From Streptomyces sp. MMG1121 (lineage in GTDB: Bacteria; Actinomycetota; Actinomycetes; Streptomycetales; Streptomycetaceae), in NCBI RefSeq assembly GCF_001280015.1, contig NZ_LGDV01000189.1, positions 1 through 64,000 of the forward strand: 64,000 nucleotides of DNA. The letters are read 5' to 3'. A model generated the notes under the pieces. That model was given only the letters and a program-made list of their open reading frames with translations, did no database searches and had not been told where the DNA came from. The first letter of the stretch is position 1, and each line of letters begins with the position of its first letter. A program made the position numbers and the translations under genes. This document shows positions 53,338-60,394 of this stretch, one piece after another.

Positions 53338-53841
53338 TCATGACGGCGCCACCTTCGGGCCCACCGCGCGCGGGGCGGCCGGGCGGGCAGGATGCAGCAG
53401 GGTGGCCGTCGCGCGGTCGCAGATGGTGTGCACGCGCTCGGCCGGCAGCCCCAGCAGGGCCGCGGTCTGCTGCTCGGCGACGCCCTCGTAGAGCCGCAGC
53501 ACCAGGACCAGCCGTTCCTGCGGGGCCAGGGCGGCGAGCGGGCTGCGCGGATCCGGCCGGGCGCGGCCGAAGGCGCCGTACCGGTGCCAGGTCGCGCGCG
53601 CGAAGCGGCCGGCGAGGTGCTGGCGGGCGCAGTCGTACGGATCCTCGCCGCGCAGCCGGTCCCAGCGCGCGTACGTGTGCGCCAGCGCCTGTGTCAGCAG
53701 GCGCCGCGCGCGCGGGTTGGCGTCCGGCGCCTCCGCGGTGAGCAGCGTGGCGGCGTGCAGCAGACGGCCGGCCGCGCCCGCGACGAACGCCTCGAACTCC
53801 CGGGCCCGGCGGGCATCTCGGGCCGCTCGCCGATCACGCAC
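53338..53841 (-). CDS. ECF sigma-factor-like protein
   Basis: 167 residues. The C-terminal third looks like sigma region 4 (LAALAPQERLVLVLRLYEGVAEQQTAALLGLPAERV), including the recognition helix. The N-terminal part (FEAFVAGAAGRLLHAATLLT to TQALAHTYARWDRL) corresponds to region 2 of SigE-type extracytoplasmic factors but is poorly conserved. It may be a degenerate sigma factor that regulates by binding rather than by directing transcription. Its start is preceded by a 7-bp inverted repeat. Function unproven. Confidence 0.7.
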   Translation of the reverse strand: MRDRRAARDARRAREFEAFVAGAAGRLLHAATLLTAEAPDANPRARRLLTQALAHTYARWDRLRGEDPYDCARQHLAGRFARATWHRYGAFGRARPDPRSPLAALAPQERLVLVLRLYEGVAEQQTAALLGLPAERVHTICDRATATLLHPARPAAPRAVGPKVAPS

Positions 53842-53863
53842 CGCGCCTCCCCCCTAGAGGGGC

Positions 53864-53883
53864 CCTGTCCGGTACGGGACAGG
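53864..53883. promoter_or_regulatory. Inverted repeat before the sigma-factor-like gene
   Basis: CCTGTCC (53864-53870) and GGACAGG (53877-53883) form a perfect 7-bp inverted repeat with a 6-base centre, 23 bp upstream of the start codon. It could be an operator or a weak hairpin. Confidence 0.4.
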
Positions 53884-53996
53884 TGAACCGCGTACGACGC
53901 AGGACCCGGTCTCATATGAGGCCAGCGGTGGCCCGGGGTCAAGGGGCCGGGACCGACCGCCGCCCGCCGGGGTCCTGCGCGTGCCGCCTGCCGGGA

Positions 53997-54521
53997 TCAG
54001 GAGGCCGGCGGCTGTTCCGTCTGCGGGGTGCCCGGCAGCGTCATCCGCGCGGAGAGCGCGTGGTTGAAGCGCGTCAGGAGCGAGCAGAACTGCTCGCGCT
54101 CCTCCGGTGCCCAGTCGTCGGTCAGCTCGGCCATCAGCTGACGCCTGGAGGAGCGCACCTCCTCCAGCCGCGCCGCCCCGCGCGGGGACAGCTGAAGCAC
54201 CACGGCCCGCCCGTCCTCGGGATGCGAGGTGCGCTTGACGAGCCCGGTGTCGACCAGCGGAGCCACCTGCCGGGTGACCGTGGAGGAGTCGATGCCCATG
54301 CTCGCGGCGAGCGCCTTGACACCCATCGGGCCTTCGTTGTCGAGGCGGTTGAGCAGCAGATACGCCGCGCGGTCCATGGAGTTGCGCACCTGCCCGACAC
54401 CGCCGAGCCGCGTCTGTTCGGCACGGCGGGCGAACACCGCTACCTCGTGCTGGAGGATGTCGAGAAGACCGGGGTCACCGACAGTCGTCATGTCCATCGA
54501 CATTTCAGGTGTTGTGGGCAT
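53997..54521 (-). CDS. MarR-family transcriptional regulator
   Basis: 174 residues. The winged helix-turn-helix is in LLNRLDNEGPMGVKALAASMGIDSSTVTRQVAPLVDTGLVKR with the wing TSHPEDGRAVVLQLSPRG; dimerisation helices lie on both sides. MarR proteins repress genes for efflux, stress or aromatic compounds. The start is uncertain: ATG 54521, 54503 and later ATGs are possible. It is divergent from ilvA, and the palindrome CTTCATGAAG lies 14 bp upstream. The nearby DrrA/DrrB-type exporter could be a target, but the sequence does not show it. Confidence 0.9.
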   Translation of the reverse strand: MPTTPEMSMDMTTVGDPGLLDILQHEVAVFARRAEQTRLGGVGQVRNSMDRAAYLLLNRLDNEGPMGVKALAASMGIDSSTVTRQVAPLVDTGLVKRTSHPEDGRAVVLQLSPRGAARLEEVRSSRRQLMAELTDDWAPEEREQFCSLLTRFNHALSARMTLPGTPQTEQPPAS

Positions 54522-54534
54522 GGCCGGAGGCTCG

Positions 54535-54544
54535 CTTCATGAAG
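54535..54544 (-). promoter_or_regulatory. Palindrome CTTCATGAAG before the MarR gene
   Basis: A perfect 10-bp palindrome centred in the MarR/ilvA intergenic region and close to the MarR start, where an autoregulatory operator would lie. Confidence 0.45.
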
Positions 54545-54665
54545 GGCTGCTGGGTTGGGGGACAGGGTACGCGGCCCGGGCGCGGACCGTACCGGCGCTG
54601 CGCGAACCGGTCTCGGAGCTTGGTCACACCAGCCGGGTACGACCGTGAACTGCGATGCTGGAGTC

Positions 54666-55895
54666 ATGAGCTACGGCACGGCTGACTCCTTGCGTTCCGT
54701 CACCCTCGACGATGTGCGCGGCGCCCAGAAGATGCTCTCGGGCGTGGCACGGATGACCGCGATGGAGGGCAGCCGGCACCTGTCCCAGCTGGTCGGGGCG
54801 CCGGTGCAGCTCAAGTGCGAGAACCTCCAGCGGACCGGCTCGTTCAAGCTGCGCGGCGCCTACGTGCGCATCGCCGGGCTGCTGCCGGAGGAGCGGGCGG
54901 CCGGTGTCGTGGCCGCGAGCGCCGGGAACCACGCGCAGGGCGTGGCGCTGGCCTCCGCACTACTGGGCGTGCACGCCACGGTGTTCATGCCCGAGGGTGC
55001 GCCGCTGCCGAAGATCAGCGCGACGCGGGAGTACGGCGCCGAGGTGCGCCTGCACGGCCAGGTCGTCGACGAGACACTGGCCGCCGCCGAGGAGTACGCG
55101 GCCGCGACGGGCGCGGTGTTCATCCACCCCTTCGACCACCCGGACGTCATCGCCGGTCAGGGCACGGTCGGTCTGGAGATCCTGGAGCAGTGCCCGGAGG
55201 TGCGCACGATCGTGGTGGGCATCGGTGGCGGCGGGCTCGCGGCCGGCATCGCGGTCGCGGTGAAGGCGATCCGGCCGGACGTCAGGATCGTCGGAGTGCA
55301 GGCGGAAGGCGCGGCGGCCTATCCGCCCTCGCTGGCCGCCGGGCGCCCGGTGTCGGTGCGGAACCCGGTGACGATGGCCGACGGCATCAAGGTGGGCCGG
55401 CCGGGCGCGGTGCCGTTCAGGATCATCAAGGACCTGGTCGACGAGGTGCGCACGGTCGGCGAGGACCAGCTGTCGGCGGCGCTGCTGCTGTGCCTGGAGC
55501 GGGCCAAGCTGGTCGTGGAGCCGGCCGGGGCGAGCCCGGTGGCGGCGCTGCTGGCCGCGCCGGACGCCTTCGAGGGCCCGGTCGTCGCGGTGCTCTCCGG
55601 CGGCAACGTCGACCCGGTGCTGATGCAGCGCGTGCTGCGGCACGGCATGGCCGCGCAGGGCCGTTACCTGGCCGTACGGCTGCGGCTGACGGACCGTCCG
55701 GGTGCCCTCGCCACACTCCTCGGGGTGCTGTCGGCGGTCGACGCCAACGTCCTCGACGTGAGCCACGTACGAACCGATCCCCGGCTCGGGTTCACGGAGG
55801 CGGAGGTGGAGCTGCAGCTCGAGACGAAGGGCCCGGCGCACTGCGCCGAGGTCGGCCAGGCCCTGCGGGACTCGGGCTACACGGTCATCGACTGA
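54666..55895 (+). CDS. ilvA: Threonine ammonia-lyase (dehydratase) with ACT domain
   Basis: 409 residues. PLP-dependent deaminase: lysine in TGSFKLRGAY, SAGNHAQGVALAS, and Gly-rich phosphate loop GIGGGGLAAGIAV. A C-terminal ACT-like domain (RYLAVRLRLTDRPGALATLLGVLS) is present but only one, as in the shorter enzymes that are called catabolic or weakly regulated. It makes 2-oxobutanoate from threonine for isoleucine or propionyl-CoA. ATG 54666 has GGAG seven bases before it. The propionyl-CoA carboxylase in the same window is a possible downstream user. Confidence 0.93.
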   Translation: MSYGTADSLRSVTLDDVRGAQKMLSGVARMTAMEGSRHLSQLVGAPVQLKCENLQRTGSFKLRGAYVRIAGLLPEERAAGVVAASAGNHAQGVALASALLGVHATVFMPEGAPLPKISATREYGAEVRLHGQVVDETLAAAEEYAAATGAVFIHPFDHPDVIAGQGTVGLEILEQCPEVRTIVVGIGGGGLAAGIAVAVKAIRPDVRIVGVQAEGAAAYPPSLAAGRPVSVRNPVTMADGIKVGRPGAVPFRIIKDLVDEVRTVGEDQLSAALLLCLERAKLVVEPAGASPVAALLAAPDAFEGPVVAVLSGGNVDPVLMQRVLRHGMAAQGRYLAVRLRLTDRPGALATLLGVLSAVDANVLDVSHVRTDPRLGFTEAEVELQLETKGPAHCAEVGQALRDSGYTVID

Positions 55896-55968
55896 GTCCG
55901 GCACCGGCCCGGCAGGGGCCGCGGCCCTGCCCCTTCTGGAAACCCGTCACCCGTTCGAGCAAATCCCA

Positions 55969-55997
55969 TTGAGAGACGCGATACATCGCGTTATGGT
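55969..55997 (+). promoter_or_regulatory. Promoter of the DrrA/DrrB-type operon with a palindrome filling the spacer
   Basis: TTGAGA (55969-55974) and TATGGT (55992-55997) are separated by 17 bp. The 16-bp perfect palindrome ACGCGATacATCGCGT (55976-55991) occupies the spacer almost completely. This is the arrangement of TetR-type repressor operators. The mRNA would have a leader of about 110 bases before the ATG at 56119. Confidence 0.75.
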
Positions 55998-56118
55998 GTG
56001 TCGTGTGGCCGCCGGACCACCTGCCCGCACCGGACATCGCAGGCGCGTCCGAGCGCGCAAACCTAGCCCTTGCCGGAGAACTCCGGACGTCCCATCCCCG
56101 ACGACGTGGAGAAAAGAC

Positions 56119-57120
56119 ATGCCAGGCGCCATCTATGCGGAAGGCCTCGTGAAGACCTTCGGCGACGTAAGGGCTCTGGACGGCGTCGACCTGGACGTGC
56201 CCGAGGGCACGGTCCTGGGCCTGCTCGGGCCGAACGGCGCGGGCAAGACGACGACCGTCCGCTGCCTGACGACCCTGCTGCGCCCCGACAGCGGCAAGGC
56301 GGTCGTCGCGGGTGTCGACGTACTCAGGCATCCCGACACCGTCCGCCGCTCCATCGGCCTGTCCGGCCAGTTCGCGGCGGTCGACGAGTACCTGACCGGC
56401 CGGGAGAACCTGCAGATGGTCGGCCAGCTCTACCAGATGCGGGCGAAGGCGGCCAAGGCGCGCGCGGCGGAGCTGCTGGAGCAGTTCCACCTCGCCGACG
56501 CCGCCGACCGCCCCGCCAAGACCTACTCCGGAGGCATGCGCCGCCGGCTCGATCTCGCCGCGGCCCTCGTGGTCTCGCCGCCGGTGATGTTCATGGACGA
56601 GCCGACGACCGGCCTCGACCCGCGCAACCGCCAGCAGCTGTGGGAGGTCATCAAACAGCTCGTCTCCGGCGGTACGACCCTGCTGCTGACCACGCAGTAT
56701 CTGGAGGAGGCCGACCACCTCGCCCACGACATCGCGGTGGTCGACCAGGGCCGGGTCATCGCCAAGGGCACCTCCGACCAGCTCAAGGCCCGCACCGGCG
56801 GCGAGCGCGTCGAGGTCGTGGTCCACGAGCGGGACCTCATCGCGACCGCGGCGGAGGTGCTGCGGGCCTTCGGCAAGGGCGAGATCACCGTCGAGGAGCA
56901 CACCCGCAAGCTCACCGTCCCGGTCACCGGCGGCGCGAAGCTCCTCGCCGAGATCATCCGGGAGCTGGACACCCGCGGGATAGAGATAGACGACATCGGG
57001 CTGCGCCGCCCCACCCTCGACGACGTCTTCCTGTCCCTGACGGGTCACGTCGCCGAGGCCGAAACGCAGGCCGACCAGGACGCGAATTACGCGGAGAGCA
57101 GCAAGGAGGCCGTGAAATGA
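56119..57120 (+). CDS. DrrA-type ABC transporter ATP-binding protein
   Basis: 333 residues. Walker A LLGPNGAGKTTTVRC, signature YSGGMRRRLDLAAAL, Walker B VMFMDEPTTGLDPRNR, H-loop TTQYLEEAD. The DrrA family is marked by the YSGGMRRRLD signature and the long C-terminal extension (about 240-333) that holds a domain with VEEHTRKLTVPVTGGAKLL. In anthracycline producers such proteins export the antibiotic; here the substrate is unknown. The gene overlaps its permease by four bases (ATGA). GGAGAAAAG lies before the ATG. Confidence 0.92.
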   Translation: MPGAIYAEGLVKTFGDVRALDGVDLDVPEGTVLGLLGPNGAGKTTTVRCLTTLLRPDSGKAVVAGVDVLRHPDTVRRSIGLSGQFAAVDEYLTGRENLQMVGQLYQMRAKAAKARAAELLEQFHLADAADRPAKTYSGGMRRRLDLAAALVVSPPVMFMDEPTTGLDPRNRQQLWEVIKQLVSGGTTLLLTTQYLEEADHLAHDIAVVDQGRVIAKGTSDQLKARTGGERVEVVVHERDLIATAAEVLRAFGKGEITVEEHTRKLTVPVTGGAKLLAEIIRELDTRGIEIDDIGLRRPTLDDVFLSLTGHVAEAETQADQDANYAESSKEAVK

Positions 57121-57974
57121 GTGCCGTCACCGAGGCCGTGCGGGTGGCACCGCCGGGCAATGCCGTCAGCCGCTCCGTCCGTGACTCGATGGTCGTCGCG
57201 AAGCGCAACCTGATCCGCATGTCCAGGATCCCCGAGATGATCATCTACGGGCTGATCCAGCCGATCATGTTCGTGGTGCTGTTCACCTACGTCTTCGGCG
57301 GTTCCATGCAGATCGGCGGCAGCACCAGCGCCGTCGACTACAAGAACTTCCTGATGGCGGGCATCTTCGCGCAGACCGTCACCTTCGCGACCGCCAGCTC
57401 CGGCGCCGGTATCGCCGACGACATGCACAAGGGGCTCATCGACCGCTTCCGCTCCCTGCCGATGGCACGGGGTGCGGTGCTGACCGGGCGTACGCTCGCC
57501 GATCTGGTGCAGACGGCCGTGACCCTGGTCGTGCTCGCCGTGGTCGCCGCGCTGGTCGGCTGGCGCGTGGGGTCCGAGGGCTCCACGAACGTCGGCAAGG
57601 TGCTCGCCGCCTTCGGTCTGCTGCTTCTGCTCGGCTACGCGTTCACCTGGATCGGCGCGCTGATCGGCATGTCCGTCCGCACGCCCGAGGCGGCCACGTC
57701 CAGCGGACTGATCTGGCTCTTCCCGGTCACGTTCATCTCCAACGCCTTCGTGGATCCCGCTCATATGACCCCGTGGCTGCGGCACGTGGCCGAGTGGAAC
57801 CCCTTCAGCGCCACCGCGCAGGCCTGCCGGGTGCTCTTCGCCAACCCGGGTCGGTCCACCTCGCACGCCTGGCCCATGGAGCACCCGGTCTGGGCCTCGC
57901 TGATCTACTCGATATTGATCATCGTCGTCTTCCGCGCCCTCGCGGTCCGCAAGTACCGGTCGGCCACCGCCTGA
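57117..57974 (+). CDS. DrrB-type ABC-2 permease
   Basis: 285 residues. Six membrane segments of the ABC-2 family, starting IIYGLIQPIMFVVLFTYVFGG, with the family block GIFAQTVTFATASSGAGIADDMHKGLIDRFRSLPM and the late FISNAFVDPAHMTPWLRHVAEWNP. Translationally coupled to the ATPase gene. Together they form an efflux pump for hydrophobic drugs or a cell-surface lipid. Expression is probably controlled by the palindrome upstream of the ATPase gene. Confidence 0.93.
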   Translation: MSAVTEAVRVAPPGNAVSRSVRDSMVVAKRNLIRMSRIPEMIIYGLIQPIMFVVLFTYVFGGSMQIGGSTSAVDYKNFLMAGIFAQTVTFATASSGAGIADDMHKGLIDRFRSLPMARGAVLTGRTLADLVQTAVTLVVLAVVAALVGWRVGSEGSTNVGKVLAAFGLLLLLGYAFTWIGALIGMSVRTPEAATSSGLIWLFPVTFISNAFVDPAHMTPWLRHVAEWNPFSATAQACRVLFANPGRSTSHAWPMEHPVWASLIYSILIIVVFRALAVRKYRSATA

Positions 57975-58019
57975 CGGCTCCTGGGCACGCACCCGGCACG
58001 CACGCTCCGGGCATGACGA

Positions 58020-58059
58020 AGCCCCCGGTGTCCGCGGGATCCGGCGGACACCGGGGGCT
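58020..58059. terminator. Bidirectional terminator
   Basis: A perfect 16-bp stem (58020-58035 with 58044-58059) with an 8-base loop, between the convergent permease and greA genes. Confidence 0.9.
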
Positions 58060-58082
58060 CGATGTCGGACAGGGGTGGGGGG

Positions 58083-58583
58083 TCAGCCCGAGTACGGCTC
58101 GGCCTTCAGGATCCGGACCGAGGCCTTCTTGCCATTCGGCAGCTCGTACTCCGCGTCCTCGCCGACCTTGTGGCCGATGACGCCGGAGCCGAGCGGGGAC
58201 TGCGGCGAATACGTCTCGATGTCCGTGCTCGCGTACTCGCGGGAAGCGAGCAGGAACTCCATCGTGTCGTCCTCGTCACCGTCGAAGGCGATCGTGACGA
58301 CCATGCCCGGCGCGACGGCACCGTCCGCGGAGGCCGGAGCTTCGCCCACCTGGGCGTTCTCCAGAAGCTGGGTCAGCTGGCGCACACGCAGCTCCTGCTT
58401 GCCCTGCTCCTCCTTGGCCGCGTGGTACCCGCCGTTCTCGCGCAGGTCGCCCTCCTCGCGCGCGGCCGCGATCTTGGCGGCGATCTCCGTGCGCGCAGGA
58501 CCAGTAAGGTACTCAAGCTCGACCCTGAGCTTGTTGTACGCCTCCTGGGTCAGCCAGGTGACGTTCTCGCTGGTCTGGGTCAC
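58083..58583 (-). CDS. greA: Transcription elongation factor GreA
   Basis: 166 residues. N-terminal coiled coil with the acidic tip (AAAREEGDLRENGGYHAAKEEQG) that reaches into RNA polymerase, then an FKBP-like C-terminal domain (YSPQSPLGSGVIGHKVGEDAEYELPNG). GreA stimulates cleavage of backtracked RNA. The frame is open to 58619; GTG 58583 (VTQTSENVTWLTQEAY) is chosen because GAGGAG lies about 8 bases before it and GreA homologues start there. Confidence 0.95.
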   Translation of the reverse strand: MTQTSENVTWLTQEAYNKLRVELEYLTGPARTEIAAKIAAAREEGDLRENGGYHAAKEEQGKQELRVRQLTQLLENAQVGEAPASADGAVAPGMVVTIAFDGDEDDTMEFLLASREYASTDIETYSPQSPLGSGVIGHKVGEDAEYELPNGKKASVRILKAEPYSG

Positions 58584-58763
58584 AGGGTGCTCCTCGTCGG
58601 TACTGGGAATACAAAGCATCGCCCTACCCAGAAGAATGTTCCCTCATGGATGGGCGAAACCACGAGCCTAACAATTCACGGGCGAAAGGGGGAGGACATA
58701 AGCCATCAGAATCACATCAACGCAGGTCAGCGTGTACCCGTTCCGGGTGGTGGAGGTGACGGA

Positions 58764-59162
58764 TCAGCCCGTGTGGCAGCCGAGCAGCTCGGCCGTGGTG
58801 CCCTTGGCCGTCGTACGGAGCGTGACGACCTGGTCGATCCGCGTGGCCTTGCCGTCGAAGCGGAAGTCGGCCCGGCCCACCTCGGAGCCGTCCGCCGCCT
58901 GGGAGCGCAGGGTGCAGTAGCCGTCGGTGCCGGAGTCCTTGTGGACCTCCAGATGCACCTCGACCGCGTTGTCCGTGGCCTCGAAGGTGATCACCTGGGC
59001 ACTGATCTTCGTCTCGACGACGTAGTGGTAGGCGAAGTAGCCGACCAGGACGAGCAGGAACGCGCCGAGCACCATGGCGGCGATCCGGAGCTTGCGGTCG
59101 GCACGCTCGTCCGAGGAACGGCCGTAGCGGCCCTCGGGTAGCCGCGCGCTCGCCGTACTCAT
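58764..59162 (-). CDS. DUF4307 membrane protein
   Basis: 132 residues. A charged cytosolic N-terminus (YGRSSDERADRKLR), one membrane segment (IAAMVLGAFLLVLVGYFAYHYV) and an extracytoplasmic beta-rich domain with two cysteines (DGYCTLRS and LGCHTG) that may be paired. This is DUF4307, an actinobacterial family that is conserved next to mca. Function unknown. A promoter (TTGGGG, 16 bp, TATAGT) lies upstream. Confidence 0.88.
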   Translation of the reverse strand: MSTASARLPEGRYGRSSDERADRKLRIAAMVLGAFLLVLVGYFAYHYVVETKISAQVITFEATDNAVEVHLEVHKDSGTDGYCTLRSQAADGSEVGRADFRFDGKATRIDQVVTLRTTAKGTTAELLGCHTG

Positions 59163-59203
59163 GATCGTCCTCTCCGCGGAATTATTCGCCCCCCGATTCG
59201 GTC

Positions 59204-59231
59204 ACTATAGAAGCCGCCGAACGCACCCCAA
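59204..59231 (-). promoter_or_regulatory. Promoter of the DUF4307 gene
   Basis: On the minus strand TTGGGG (59226-59231) and TATAGT (59204-59209) are separated by 16 bp, about 41 bp upstream of the start codon. TATAGT is a good -10 match for this GC-rich genome. Confidence 0.5.
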
Positions 59232-59265
59232 GCCGCGGGGCGCCGACTTAACCAAGGATTGAGTC

Positions 59266-60147
59266 TTGACTGACCAGCTGCGACTGATGGCCGTACACGC
59301 GCACCCCGACGACGAGTCCAGCAAGGGCGCGGCCACCATGGCGAAGTACGTGTCCGAGGGGGTGGACGTGCTGGTGGTGACCTGCACCGGCGGAGAGCGC
59401 GGGTCCATCCTCAATCCCAAGCTCCAGGGAGACACGTACATCGAGGAGCACATCCACGAGGTACGCAAGAAGGAGATGGACGAGGCCCGCGAGATCCTCG
59501 GCGTGGGGCAGGAGTGGCTCGGCTTCGTCGACTCCGGTCTGCCCGAGGGCGACCCGCTGCCCCCGCTGCCCGACGGCTGCTTCGCCCTGGAGGACGTCGA
59601 CAAGGCGGCCGGCGAGCTGGTCCGGAAGATCCGCGCCTTCCGCCCGCAGGTGATCACCACCTACGACGAGAACGGCGGCTACCCGCACCCCGACCACATC
59701 ATGACCCACAAGATCTCCATGGTGGCGTTCGAGGGCGCGGCGGATGCCGAGAAGTACCCCGAGAGCGAGTTCGGGCCCGCCTGGCAGCCGCAGAAGCTCT
59801 ACTACAACCAGGGCTTCAACCGCCCGCGCACCGAGGCGCTGCACCACGCGATGCTCGACCGCGGCCTGGAGTCGCCGTACGGGGACTGGCTCAAGCGCTG
59901 GAACGAGTTCGAGCGCACCGAGCGCACGCTGACCACGCACGTTCCGTGTGCGGACTTCTTCGCGATCCGGGACAAGGCGCTGATCGCGCACGCCACCCAG
60001 ATCGACCCGGAGGGCGGCTGGTTCAAGGTCCCGATGGAGCTCCAGAAGGAGGTCTGGCCCACGGAGGAGTACGAGCTGGCGAAGTCTCTCGTCGACACCT
60101 CCCTCCCCGAGGACGACCTCTTCGCGGGCATCCGCGACAATGCCTGA
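59266..60147 (+). CDS. mca: Mycothiol S-conjugate amidase
   Basis: 293 residues of the LmbE/PIG-L zinc family. The metal-binding motif is HAHPDDESSKGAATM (residues 11 on), with the third ligand in NGGYPHPDHIMTH. Mca cleaves mycothiol conjugates of electrophiles to a mercapturic acid and glucosaminyl-inositol, a detoxification pathway of actinomycetes. The TTG start follows AAGGA by six bases and matches the MTDQLRLMAVHAHPDDE start of the family. It is followed, with overlap or 1-bp spacing, by a small membrane protein gene. Confidence 0.95.
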   Translation: MTDQLRLMAVHAHPDDESSKGAATMAKYVSEGVDVLVVTCTGGERGSILNPKLQGDTYIEEHIHEVRKKEMDEAREILGVGQEWLGFVDSGLPEGDPLPPLPDGCFALEDVDKAAGELVRKIRAFRPQVITTYDENGGYPHPDHIMTHKISMVAFEGAADAEKYPESEFGPAWQPQKLYYNQGFNRPRTEALHHAMLDRGLESPYGDWLKRWNEFERTERTLTTHVPCADFFAIRDKALIAHATQIDPEGGWFKVPMELQKEVWPTEEYELAKSLVDTSLPEDDLFAGIRDNA

Positions 60148-60148
60148 C

Positions 60149-60385
60149 ATGAGCGCAAGCGTGAGCCTGGCAGTGACGCACCTCGTTCCCCTCGCCAAGG
60201 AGATCGACGAGAACAAGGTCACCCCCGGTGTCCTCGGCTTCATCGTCTTCGCGGTGATGGCCCTGGCCGTGTGGGGACTGATGAAGTCGATGAGCAAGCA
60301 CATGGGGAAGGTCGACTTCAAGGAGGCCCCCCAGACCGGGGCGGAGCAGCCCGACAAGGCCGACTCCGCCGCACAGCGGGGCTGA
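60149..60385 (+). CDS. Small membrane protein cotranscribed with mca
   Basis: 78 residues. A short outer or amphipathic N-terminus (LVPLAKEIDENKVTPG), one membrane helix (VLGFIVFAVMALAVWGLMKSM) and a hydrophilic tail. Conserved directly after mca in Streptomyces. The ATG at 60149 directly follows the mca stop codon; ATG 60140, inside mca, is an alternative. There is no ribosome binding site of its own, so translation is probably coupled. Function unknown. Confidence 0.85.
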   Translation: MSASVSLAVTHLVPLAKEIDENKVTPGVLGFIVFAVMALAVWGLMKSMSKHMGKVDFKEAPQTGAEQPDKADSAAQRG

Positions 60386-60394
60386 TCCGGGGCG

